DNA of 40,563 nt, taken from contig JAMPBC010000011.1 of the NCBI GenBank assembly GCA_023666905.1, positions 1 through 40,563 of the forward strand. Direction: 5' to 3'. The translations under genes were made by a program, and so were the position numbers. This document shows positions 22,608-30,169 of this stretch, in pieces (position 1 is the first letter of the stretch; every line of letters begins with the position of its first letter). This DNA is from Bacteroides sp. Its GTDB lineage: Bacteria; Bacteroidota; Bacteroidia; Bacteroidales; Muribaculaceae. The notes beneath the pieces were generated by a model that did no database searches, was not told where the DNA came from, and saw only the letters and a list, made by a program, of their open reading frames with translations.

Positions 22608-23486
22608 ATGAAAAAGCTTTTTCTCATAGCCACTATTCTGTGTGCGGTGTGTGCCGTGACAGCTTGCCATAAGTCGGCCGATGATTCCGCACAAAAAGCC
22701 GAAGCGACTCCCGACACACTCACTATGCTCCGTTCAGATGTGGCCGGCGTGGTTTTACCACTGCAAGTGAGCGCCGATTGCACTGCCGACTCCCTGCTGC
22801 TTGACACGGCCACGGTGACTCTCACCGCCGTGCTGACCGTGGATAATGACCTTATTGACAGCACCGATGTGGAGGCCACTCCTGCTATCCGGGCCTTCTA
22901 CTTGTCCATGATGGCCGAGGATTCCGTAATGGCCTCCGTACTTGAACTTGCAAGGCAGGTGCCGGTGACGCTTGTCATGCGGGTGCGTCCGCAATATGAG
23001 GACGCTCCTGACCTAAATCTCACCATTCCGGCGAAAGAATTTCACACAATGGTTATTGAACCGCTAACGCTGCGGCAGCGCGATGAGCGGAAGGTGTTTA
23101 ACCGAGTGAAGGCCGACAACCGCAGCTGCCCATTTGAAATAGAGGAGGGCGTTACCATCTCGTCTATGACCGTGCAGGACCGTTATGTAACGTTCAGAAC
23201 AGAAATTGATGTGGAGAAGCTTGACTTCCTGGTGATGAAGGAGAATCGCGACTCGGTGAACCACGCCGTGGTGGAATCACTCCGCCTCCAACTGCAAGAT
23301 TCATTGCAGCGTCAGTCGCTGCTCGACATTTCCGAAGCTCGTCTCGGTTATCGCAACCGCTATGTGGCTTCCGACTCCAAGGATTCGTTTGATATTTCCT
23401 TTACCCCCACAGACCTGCTGACACTTATCCGCGTGGCCGACAGTCTGGCCAATATCCCTACACAGGTGAAAAAGAAAAACAAATAA
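22608..23486 (+). CDS. Lipoprotein of unknown function
   Basis: The 292-residue protein begins with a lipoprotein signal (MKKLFLIATILCAVCAVTAC), with Cys20 as the lipidation site, so it is anchored in a membrane facing the periplasm or cell surface. The rest is rich in Asp, Val, Thr and Leu and shows no motif I recognise. One stretch, LTLRQRDERKVFNRVKADN, is basic, and the end is Lys-rich (TQVKKKNK). It is 54 bp after the sugar transferase and only 10 bp before an outer-membrane barrel gene, suggesting they work together. Confidence 0.75.
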   Translation: MKKLFLIATILCAVCAVTACHKSADDSAQKAEATPDTLTMLRSDVAGVVLPLQVSADCTADSLLLDTATVTLTAVLTVDNDLIDSTDVEATPAIRAFYLSMMAEDSVMASVLELARQVPVTLVMRVRPQYEDAPDLNLTIPAKEFHTMVIEPLTLRQRDERKVFNRVKADNRSCPFEIEEGVTISSMTVQDRYVTFRTEIDVEKLDFLVMKENRDSVNHAVVESLRLQLQDSLQRQSLLDISEARLGYRNRYVASDSKDSFDISFTPTDLLTLIRVADSLANIPTQVKKKNK

Positions 23487-23496
23487 CCTCATAACT

Positions 23497-24165
23497 ATGA
23501 AAACATTCCGAGCACTCCTTGCCAGCGCCGCGCTGCTATGTTGCACCTTAACATCGCATGCACAATATTATCAGCTGGCCAATCAATTAACTGACGTGAT
23601 ACGCCCCGCATTGCTTGGCGGCTTCAACTACAAAGGCTTCGTTGATGCTTCATACACGGCCGGCCTTGGCCCACGCAAGGCAAGTTTCGTGGAACTCACC
23701 ACCACACAGGGATTTCAGTATGCATCGTGGTTCTACATGGGTGTGGGCCTGGGTGTACAGGCTTTGATAGCCGACAGAAACGACAACTATAACCCATGGC
23801 AATATCCCGGTGGCTGGGACTCCTCGCGCGGACATTCCAAAACCGGGTGGGTTCTACCGCTTTACACCGACTTCCGCTTTAACATAGGCAAGCCCACGGA
23901 CACAAGCATGTTCATTGATCTTCGCCTTGGTGCCTCGTTCCTGCTTAGCGACGATTATATTGAAATCGGCGACGGTTTCCTCACCAACAGCGAGGCATTT
24001 TATTTCAAGCCCACCATTGGCATGCGTGTGCCGCTGAATGAATCGGGCAAGCAAGCCGTAAACATAGGAGTCAGCTACCAGCTCTTAACCCAAAATTACT
24101 GGTACCGCTATTCCGATAACGTAACGCTAAGCTCTTTCGGTGCCACCATTGGATTTGAGTGGTAG
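23497..24165 (+). CDS. Outer-membrane beta-barrel protein of unknown function
   Basis: The 222-residue protein has a signal peptide (MKTFRALLASAALLCCTLTSHAQ). Amphipathic strands follow, for example ALLGGFNYKGFVDASYTAGLG, FMYVGVGLG-like FYMGVGLGVQALIAD, and the closing SFGATIGFEW, which ends in an aromatic residue. This is the pattern of a small outer-membrane barrel similar to outer_membrane_beta-brl families. The substrate or role cannot be told. It lies 10 bp after the lipoprotein gene and 24 bp before the helicase gene. Confidence 0.78.
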   Translation: MKTFRALLASAALLCCTLTSHAQYYQLANQLTDVIRPALLGGFNYKGFVDASYTAGLGPRKASFVELTTTQGFQYASWFYMGVGLGVQALIADRNDNYNPWQYPGGWDSSRGHSKTGWVLPLYTDFRFNIGKPTDTSMFIDLRLGASFLLSDDYIEIGDGFLTNSEAFYFKPTIGMRVPLNESGKQAVNIGVSYQLLTQNYWYRYSDNVTLSSFGATIGFEW

Positions 24166-24189
24166 GCCCGTTGCAAAGTAAATGCTCAC

Positions 24190-25623
24190 ATGAACACTCA
24201 CGAGTTTGCCGAACGGATTTTCTTGAATCTGCCCTACCTGCCAAACAATCAGCAGATAGAGCTGATTGCCGCTTTGGCGCGGTTCTGTTCGCCAAATGCC
24301 GTGAGCGACTCTGTGTTTCTGCTTAACGGCTATGCCGGGACCGGTAAAACTTCGCTTACCGGAGCGTTGGTGCGTGCTCTGCGTGAGGCCGGAGTGCCTG
24401 TGGTGCTTCTTGCCCCCACGGGGCGTGCAGCCAAGGTGTTTGCCCGCTTCGCCCGCTTTCCGGCCTCCACAATCCACCGGCGCATTTATAGAGGAACTGA
24501 AGGGGGACTCAACTCCTACGCCGCCGAGGTGGCCGACAATACTCTGACCGGTGCGGTGTTCATTGTTGATGAAGCTTCAATGATAGGTGACTCGGGTGCC
24601 TCCACACATCCTGAAGCCCGCAGTCTTCTTGAGGATCTGGTCCACTATGTTTACTCAGGCGAGGGCTGTCGTATGATTCTGCTCGGTGATACAGCCCAGC
24701 TTCCGCCGGTTGGGTGCGAGCAAAGTCCGGCCATGAATGTGGAAAAGCTCAAAAGCTTCGGTTTGCGTGTGACCCGGGCCGTGCTCACAAAGGTTGTGCG
24801 TCAGGCTCGCGCGTCGGGTATTCTTTATAATGCCACACGCCTGCGCAAGACCATGCTATTGGAACCACGGCCTATACCTAACCTTGTTTGCAAAGGGTTC
24901 GCTGACGTGCGCGCTGTTACCGGCGAGGAGCTCAGCGACGAGATTGCCGCCAGTTATTCGCAAGTAGGCATTGCCGACACGTTGCTTGTTACTCGGTCAA
25001 ACAAACGGGCCACGCAGTTCAATCTTGCAATCCGTACCAATATACTTGGCCGGGAGGAGGAGCTGAGTCGCGACGAGTTGCTGTTGGTGGCCAAGAACAA
25101 TTATTTGTGGAGTGCAAAGGTGAAGGGACTTGACTTTGTGGCAAACGGCGACACGGCCGTTATCGATGCCATTTACGGCACAGAGGAGAAATATGGTTTC
25201 CGTTTCGCCGACGTGAATCTGCGGCTCCCCGACCGCGACATAGCCTTTGATTGCAAAATACTGCTTGACACGCTGGTTAACGACACTGCCGCTCTTGAGC
25301 CGGAACGATATAACGCGCTGTACATGGCGGCGCTGAACGACCCCGACATCTTTACCCCCGCTACTCCCATGCGCACACGAATGAAAATGCTCCGGAGCGA
25401 TCCATACGTCAATGCAATTCAGGTGAAGTATGCCTACGCTGTGACCTGCCACAAGGCACAGGGCGGACAGTGGCGCAATGTGTTCGTGGACATGGGCTTT
25501 ATCCCTGCCGATGCTTACACCACGCTTGACTTCTACCGCTGGCTTTACACAGCCGTGACGCGAGCCACCGGAACGCTTTCGCTGGTAAATCCCGGCTCGT
25601 TGCTCTCTGAATCAGAGAACTGA
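24190..25623 (+). CDS. RecD-like superfamily 1B DNA helicase
   Basis: This 477-residue ATPase resembles RecD2/exonuclease V alpha helicases, which unwind DNA in the 5'-3' direction. Walker A lies at residues 47-54 (GYAGTGKT), followed by a helicase Ia-like APTGRAAKVFA region, a DEAS Walker B (VDEASM), and motif III-like LLGDTAQLPPVG. C-terminally there is a UvrD_C_2-type segment with YAYAVTCHKAQGGQW and WLYTAVTRA. It is shorter than full RecD2 (over 700 residues) and has no N-terminal extension, consistent with the compact Bacteroidetes helicases. It is the last gene of its operon. Confidence 0.9.
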   Translation: MNTHEFAERIFLNLPYLPNNQQIELIAALARFCSPNAVSDSVFLLNGYAGTGKTSLTGALVRALREAGVPVVLLAPTGRAAKVFARFARFPASTIHRRIYRGTEGGLNSYAAEVADNTLTGAVFIVDEASMIGDSGASTHPEARSLLEDLVHYVYSGEGCRMILLGDTAQLPPVGCEQSPAMNVEKLKSFGLRVTRAVLTKVVRQARASGILYNATRLRKTMLLEPRPIPNLVCKGFADVRAVTGEELSDEIAASYSQVGIADTLLVTRSNKRATQFNLAIRTNILGREEELSRDELLLVAKNNYLWSAKVKGLDFVANGDTAVIDAIYGTEEKYGFRFADVNLRLPDRDIAFDCKILLDTLVNDTAALEPERYNALYMAALNDPDIFTPATPMRTRMKMLRSDPYVNAIQVKYAYAVTCHKAQGGQWRNVFVDMGFIPADAYTTLDFYRWLYTAVTRATGTLSLVNPGSLLSESEN

Positions 25624-25676
25624 GACCTTGAAATGCAGCTGTAAAAAGTTACAAAAAATGAAATTGTTACAAATTA

Positions 25677-25708
25677 TTTGCAAATAACCGATATTTGGCT
25701 TAACTTTG
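25677..25708 (+). promoter_or_regulatory. Promoter for greA
   Basis: TTTG (25677-25680), a 20-nt spacer and TAACTTTG (25701-25708) form a consensus promoter. The start would be near 25714, leaving a leader of about 130 nt before greA. Confidence 0.8.
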
Positions 25709-25731
25709 CACTATTGAATAATGGAACATAA

Positions 25732-25814
25732 GCGAAGCGTTGCAATGGATGGCAACATTCGCAGCTACGGAATCTCAGTCGTAATTGGCTTCGGGATTCC
25801 TAAATTTTTTCTTT
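25732..25814 (+). promoter_or_regulatory. greA leader with two hairpins and terminator-like T tract
   Basis: Hairpin 1 pairs GCGAA/TTCGC (25732-25736 with 25758-25762) and GTTGC/GCAAC (25739-25743 with 25752-25756). Hairpin 2 pairs GGAATCTC (25769-25776) with GGGATTCC (25793-25800), with an inner AGTC/GGCT stem. It is followed by a T-rich tract (25805-25814), as in an intrinsic terminator, 33 nt before the greA start. This could be an attenuator, or produce a short leader RNA of about 100 nt. Confidence 0.6.
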
Positions 25815-25846
25815 GTTAGTAAAATTATAATAAAATAAATACCACT

Positions 25847-26317
25847 ATGCCAATTACTTACATGACAAAGGAGGGCTATAAGAAAAAAATGGAAGAGATA
25901 GCCTATCTTGAATCGGTTAAACGTCCGGAGATTTCCCGCGCCATTGCTGAAGCGCGCGACAAAGGTGACCTGTCCGAAAACTCGGAATATGATGCCGCCA
26001 AGGAAGCTCAGGGCATGCTGGAAATGAAAATTTCACAACTCAAGGATTTGGTGGCAAGTTGCCGCATTATTGATGAGAGCAAACTGAACACCGAGGAAGT
26101 GCAGATACTCAATGAGGTTACCATTAAAAATGTGGCCAACGGCATGGCGATGACCTACACCATTGTGGCCGACTCCGAAGCCAACCTCAAGGAGAAAAAA
26201 ATTGGTTCAAGCACCCCGATAGCACAGGGATTGCTGGGCCACAAGCTTGGCGAGGTAGTGGAAATAAAAGTTCCTGCCGGCCTTATGAAGTTTGAAATTG
26301 TTAAAATTTCGTTCTGA
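25847..26317 (+). CDS. greA: Transcription elongation factor GreA
   Basis: GreA rescues backtracked RNA polymerase by stimulating cleavage of the transcript's 3' end. The 156-residue protein matches family length. The N-terminal coiled coil carries the acidic tip in ARDKGDLSENSEYDAAKEAQ. The C-terminal globular domain contains the typical VADSEAN and SSTPIAQGLLGHKLGEVVEI segments. Its stop overlaps the HIT gene start (TGATG), indicating translational coupling. Its leader is unusually structured. Confidence 0.97.
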   Translation: MPITYMTKEGYKKKMEEIAYLESVKRPEISRAIAEARDKGDLSENSEYDAAKEAQGMLEMKISQLKDLVASCRIIDESKLNTEEVQILNEVTIKNVANGMAMTYTIVADSEANLKEKKIGSSTPIAQGLLGHKLGEVVEIKVPAGLMKFEIVKISF

Positions 26318-26706
26318 TGGCATCTGTATTTTCACTGATTGTAGCAGGGGAAATTCCCTGCTATAAAGTGGCTGAGGACAGCAATCATCTTGCATTCCTT
26401 GACATTAATCCTGTGACTCCGGGTCATACACTTGTAATTCCAAAGCGTGAGGTCAACTATCTTTTTGATATGGACGATGAGGAGTATGTAGCTTTGGAGC
26501 TCTTTGCCAAGCGTGTAGCCAAGGCCATTGACAAGGCCATGCCATGCAGGCGGGTGGCCGAGGCCGTTATTGGACTTGAGGTGCCCCACGCTCATATTCA
26601 TCTGGTTCCAATCAACACCGAGGGCGACCTTGACTTCCATAAGAAAACAACTCTTAGCGGTGAGGAGATGAAATCCATAGCCGCCCGAATAGCCGCAGAG
26701 TTTTGA
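26317..26706 (+). CDS. HIT-family nucleotide hydrolase/transferase
   Basis: The 129-residue protein is a histidine-triad protein that binds nucleotides and hydrolyses phosphoramidate or AMP-linked substrates. The triad is His91-x-His93-x-His95 (HAHIHLVPI), with His93 the expected nucleophile. The N-terminal part has the usual AFLDINPVTPGHTLVIPKRE-like sequence. The start overlaps greA by one base and the stop overlaps the next start by three bases, so greA, this gene and the ATP-grasp-like gene are probably one unit. The natural substrate is unknown. Confidence 0.93.
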   Translation: MASVFSLIVAGEIPCYKVAEDSNHLAFLDINPVTPGHTLVIPKREVNYLFDMDDEEYVALELFAKRVAKAIDKAMPCRRVAEAVIGLEVPHAHIHLVPINTEGDLDFHKKTTLSGEEMKSIAARIAAEF

Positions 26707-27752
26707 ACTCGCTCTACTGGTTTAATCCTGAAAACGACCTTGCGCTTGCCGCAGGACTGACAAACTACACACCACCGCGTGCCGCAATAGCTTTGCGCCG
26801 CGGTGGTGCTCTTTTGCCGTCGCTCTGGACCGACTCAACCGATAGGATTCTTGTGGTGGACCCGACTGAGCCTGCGCCACAAATCACGCGCTCCACTCCT
26901 GAAAATCTAACTCCGGTTCCATGGGGTTGGAGCCCTTACACGCTACGCACTCTCCGGGCTTGCGGCGCAGATGCTGATGCCTTGCCAACACCGGACGACG
27001 TTGAAAACGTCAGGCAATTAAGCCATAGAGCCATTGCCACCCGTGTGCTCGCTGCAATTGATTATCCGGAAAGTCTGCTGCCGCGCGTGGCGTGTTCGCT
27101 GTCGGAAACCATGGAGGCAATTGATGCATTTGGCGGCGATTGCGTTCTGAAGTTGCCATGGTCATGTAGCGGCCGCGGCATTGTGACCACTGCCGGCAAG
27201 ACAAATCTTGCCACGCTTGTGATGGGAATGCTTAATCGCCAGGGGAGTATTACCATTGAGCCACGCTACCAAAATAAATTGAACGATTTTGCCACTTTGT
27301 TCTTCAAAGAGGGTAACAAGGTGGAATTTCAAGGGTTGTCTCTGTTCTCGGCCGGAGATTCCGGACAATATGCCGGGAATGTGATAGCTCCGCAATGGCA
27401 GTTGCAGGAACGTATAGGAGTTGACCTTGCGCCATACATCAAATCCCTGACCTCGGCCCTTTCAGTTCAGTTAGAGGGATATGACGGCTGGATTGGAGTT
27501 GATATGCTCAGCTACCGGTCGGACGATGGCGTGCTGAAAGTTGCTCCGTGCATTGAGGTGAATCTTCGTTTCACCATGGGTGTTGCTGCCTTGCTGGCGA
27601 GCCGCAGCGGCAAATTGCCTTGGGAGAATGCCGTTCTGCGCGTTGCGCTTCCGGGTGAAAGAATCCCGGAAAATGCTATTGCACTTTCAGCCACGGAGCC
27701 ATCCCGGTCCGAGCCGTTGGCGTGGCCCTGTGTGGTGGTTTATCAGCCTTGA
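26703..27752 (+). CDS. ATP-grasp-like protein of unknown function
   Basis: The 349-residue protein begins FNPENDLALAAG near its N-terminus, a hallmark of a conserved Bacteroidetes family of unknown role. Later segments, CVLKLPWSCSGRGI (about 155-168) and APCIEVNLRFTMG (about 280-292), look like the nucleotide- and metal-binding parts of an ATP-grasp fold. That suggests an ATP-dependent ligase, but this is inference. The only start that preserves the conserved N-terminus is TTG at 26703, overlapping the HIT stop (TTGA). Its end overlaps the end of the opposing maf gene by 10 bp. Confidence 0.82.
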   Translation: MNSLYWFNPENDLALAAGLTNYTPPRAAIALRRGGALLPSLWTDSTDRILVVDPTEPAPQITRSTPENLTPVPWGWSPYTLRTLRACGADADALPTPDDVENVRQLSHRAIATRVLAAIDYPESLLPRVACSLSETMEAIDAFGGDCVLKLPWSCSGRGIVTTAGKTNLATLVMGMLNRQGSITIEPRYQNKLNDFATLFFKEGNKVEFQGLSLFSAGDSGQYAGNVIAPQWQLQERIGVDLAPYIKSLTSALSVQLEGYDGWIGVDMLSYRSDDGVLKVAPCIEVNLRFTMGVAALLASRSGKLPWENAVLRVALPGERIPENAIALSATEPSRSEPLAWPCVVVYQP

Positions 27753-28336
27753 AGCATGTTGTAGAGCAAGTGGAGCGGCAGGCCCATCACATTGTAGAAA
27801 CTGCCGGAGATGTGCTTCACGCCAATGCACCCAATCCATTCCTGGATTCCATAGGCTCCGGCCTTGTCAAAAGGCTTGTATTTGTTAATGTAATGGTCAA
27901 TTTCAGCTTCGGTGAGTTCGGCAAATTCAACTTCGGTATAAGCAGCATCCGATTCTGACCCGGTGGCGGTTGATACAGCTACGCCTGTGACCACGGTGTG
28001 TTTCCTGCCAGATAACTCTCTGAGCATTGATTTGGCCTCGGCGGCGTTATGCGGCTTTCCCAACACTTTTCCGTTGCACACAACCACAGTGTCGGCCGTG
28101 ATAATAATCTCGTCGGGCTTGGCCGAGGCCATTGCAGCCTCCCCCTTTTTCCGAGCAAGATAGAGCGGCACTTCAACGGCCGACAGCGATTCGGGGTACG
28201 ATTCATCGACTCCTGTTAGGGGCCTCACCGTAAATTCCACGTCGAGCATTGAAAGCAGTTCCCTGCGGCGAGGTGAGGCACTCGCAAGGATAAGACGCCT
28301 CCCGCTATGAAAATCCAATAATTGCTCCATTACCAT
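27743..28336 (-). CDS. maf: Maf-family nucleoside triphosphate pyrophosphatase
   Basis: Maf proteins remove pyrophosphate from non-canonical or pyrimidine nucleoside triphosphates such as dTTP and UTP. The roughly 197-residue protein has LILASASPRRRELL at the N-terminus, and the conserved DESYPE, ITADTVV and KPHNAAEAKSML motifs. It also has the C-terminal YKPFDKAGAYGIQEWIG, typical of the dTTPase/UTPase (YhdE) branch. Starts at 28336 and 28330 are both possible; the second overlaps the kdsC-like stop by one base (TAATG). It ends the five-gene carB operon. Confidence 0.94.
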   Translation of the reverse strand: MVMEQLLDFHSGRRLILASASPRRRELLSMLDVEFTVRPLTGVDESYPESLSAVEVPLYLARKKGEAAMASAKPDEIIITADTVVVCNGKVLGKPHNAAEAKSMLRELSGRKHTVVTGVAVSTATGSESDAAYTEVEFAELTEAEIDHYINKYKPFDKAGAYGIQEWIGCIGVKHISGSFYNVMGLPLHLLYNMLQG

Positions 28337-28854
28337 CCAAATGCCTTTGAATCAGACATCCACATTCCTTTAGCGCGAAGAATCTGCTCCAACAGGTCGC
28401 GAGCCACGCCATATCCCCCGTTCACCGGCGAGATGTAAGTGGCTATTTCCTTTACGTCCGGGCAACCGTCGGCCGGGGCAACGGCGAGCCCCGCCATTTC
28501 CATGCACTTTATGTCAGGCACATCATCGCCAACGTAAGCCACCTCTTCCGGACCAAGTCCGTTTGCGGCCATCCACTCGCTGAATGTTCCGGTTTTGTGG
28601 GCAACGCCCATGTACACATCGCTTATTCCAAGGCCGTTGTAGCGCACCTGCACGCCCCGGCTTGTACCTCCGGTTATAATTGCAATTTTCAGTCCGAGCT
28701 TCACTGCAAGTTGCAGCGCATAACCATCCTTGATGTTAACCATGCGCAGGGGCTCGCCAAAGGCTGACGTTGGAATGGTTGAGGGCGACAGCACGCCGTC
28801 AACATCAAACGCCACGCCTTTAATTTTCTGTAAATCGTAAGCTATACGGCTCAT
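28330..28854 (-). CDS. HAD phosphatase, KdsC-like (KDO 8-phosphate phosphatase)
   Basis: The 174-residue protein is a small HAD hydrolase without a cap domain. In the usual role it converts 3-deoxy-manno-octulosonate 8-phosphate to KDO for lipopolysaccharide. Asp17 and Asp19 (FDVDGVLS) are the nucleophile and general acid. MVNIKDGYAL, ITGG and VGDDVPDIKCM complete the active site. The start overlaps the DUF2520 stop by four bases (ATGA). The neighbours are not other KDO genes, so a related sugar phosphatase is possible. Confidence 0.9.
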   Translation of the reverse strand: MSRIAYDLQKIKGVAFDVDGVLSPSTIPTSAFGEPLRMVNIKDGYALQLAVKLGLKIAIITGGTSRGVQVRYNGLGISDVYMGVAHKTGTFSEWMAANGLGPEEVAYVGDDVPDIKCMEMAGLAVAPADGCPDVKEIATYISPVNGGYGVARDLLEQILRAKGMWMSDSKAFGW

Positions 28855-29648
28855 GGCTTATAGTTTATGATGTGATTGGAAAGTATTTTGTAAAGTTCGG
28901 CTTCGTCCTCGGCCAGCAGCGCGGCGTGCTTTTCAATAACGCCAAGGTCGCCCCTGGCAGCCGGACCGGTTTGAACCGTAGCCGGGCGGGCTGACATTGC
29001 TTTGCGCAATGTTTCTTCCAGCAGTGGGTGAAGTACCGTAAGGTCTGTTCCGGTTTCGCGACGCAGAATGTCGTCGGCAATTGCCCAGAGGTGATTAGTG
29101 AAATTGCATGCAAACACAGCTGCCGCATGCATTTTTGCACGTGTAGGTCCATTGGCCACATACACCTTTTCGGATAGCGATTCGGCAAGTTTACGCACCG
29201 TGGCCAAATCGGCTTCACTGGCGGCCTCGATGAATATGGGTACTTCTGTCACGTCCACTTCGCGTCCTTTTGAAAAAGTTTGAAGCGGATAGAACACTCC
29301 ATAACGTGGTGTGAGAGGACTCATTACTGAGGCTTCCACTCCGCCCGATGTGTGCAGCCACAATGCATGGGGAGAAGGTTTTAGTTCGCAGGCCAACCGG
29401 GCAATAGCATCGTCCTTCACGGCCACCAGATAGAGCTCGGCATCGACTGGAACTCCGGCAGGCTTGTTCACAGCTCGTGCCTGTTCAAGCTTTTCAGCTA
29501 AGGCTGCCGCATGCTCCAGGGTAGGGCTGTAGACAGTGTCAACCGTGATTGCACGGGCTTTCTCCAATGCGGGAACAATCACCGAGGCAACATTGCCCGA
29601 GCCAATGACCACTGTTTTCAATGGAATGCTCAATCGCGTGGTGTCCAT
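28851..29648 (-). CDS. Rossmann-like/DUF2520 NAD(P)-binding protein
   Basis: The 265-residue protein starts with a dinucleotide-binding motif GSGNVAS (residues 16-22). It then contains LWLHTSGGVEAS and GVFYPLQTFSKGREVD, diagnostic of the DUF2520-containing oxidoreductases. The C-terminal helical part (about 155-265) has HAAAVFACNFTNHLW. The reaction is not known; the fold suggests a dehydrogenase related to pyrroline-5-carboxylate or 6-phosphogluconate reductases. It overlaps the nitroreductase by 19 bp and the KdsC-like gene by 4 bp. Confidence 0.87.
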   Translation of the reverse strand: MDTTRLSIPLKTVVIGSGNVASVIVPALEKARAITVDTVYSPTLEHAAALAEKLEQARAVNKPAGVPVDAELYLVAVKDDAIARLACELKPSPHALWLHTSGGVEASVMSPLTPRYGVFYPLQTFSKGREVDVTEVPIFIEAASEADLATVRKLAESLSEKVYVANGPTRAKMHAAAVFACNFTNHLWAIADDILRRETGTDLTVLHPLLEETLRKAMSARPATVQTGPAARGDLGVIEKHAALLAEDEAELYKILSNHIINYKP

Positions 29649-30169
29649 TGGCCAATGTGGACCCTTTCCCAGAGAAGTTTGGAAATGTCAACCGGCTTGC
29701 GAACCTCGTCCTTGTGTCCGAAGGTCATAATGCACACCACAGGGAGTTCGCCGGGCATGCCGAGCAGCTCCTGCACGTATTCTTCAGAGGGAGTGCCGTC
29801 GGCGGTGAAGCGTCCGCGTACCTGAATCCAGCATGAACCGAGGCCAAGGTCCTCGGCTTGCAGTTGCATGTAAGCTGCGGCTATTGAGGCATCCTCAATC
29901 CATGGGTCGCTCAGTTCGGGATTTCCGGCAACCACAATGGCCAGTTTGCAACGGCCTATCGGGGCTGCTCCTGCAGGCTTGCATTGCTCAAGGCGTTGCA
30001 GCATTTCGGGATTATCCACGCACACAAACTGCCAAGAACGGCTGCTTTTGGAGGTAGGAGCAAGCAGGGCGGCCTCAAGAATGAGTTTCACCTGCTCGGG
30101 CTCTATGGATTGGTCAGTGTAGCGGCGTATGCTGTGACGATGCACGGCAAGTTCGTGAAAATTTTCCAT
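29630..30169 (-). CDS. Nitroreductase-family flavoprotein
   Basis: The 179-residue protein is a small FMN-dependent oxidoreductase using NAD(P)H. RHSIRRYTDQSIEP at residues 11-24 forms part of the FMN-phosphate site. APTSKSSRSWQFVCV, IAAAYMQLQAEDLGLGSCWI and FGHKDEVRKP are characteristic of the family. The substrate is unknown. Its start overlaps the carB stop by one base (TAATG) and its end overlaps the DUF2520 gene by 19 bp. Confidence 0.92.
   Translation of the reverse strand: MENFHELAVHRHSIRRYTDQSIEPEQVKLILEAALLAPTSKSSRSWQFVCVDNPEMLQRLEQCKPAGAAPIGRCKLAIVVAGNPELSDPWIEDASIAAAYMQLQAEDLGLGSCWIQVRGRFTADGTPSEEYVQELLGMPGELPVVCIMTFGHKDEVRKPVDISKLLWERVHIGQWTPRD

Noticed and set aside
25603-25618. 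Small hairpin TCTCTG/CAGAGA near the helicase stop
   Set aside because: Short stem inside the coding end without a T tract; not a convincing terminator.
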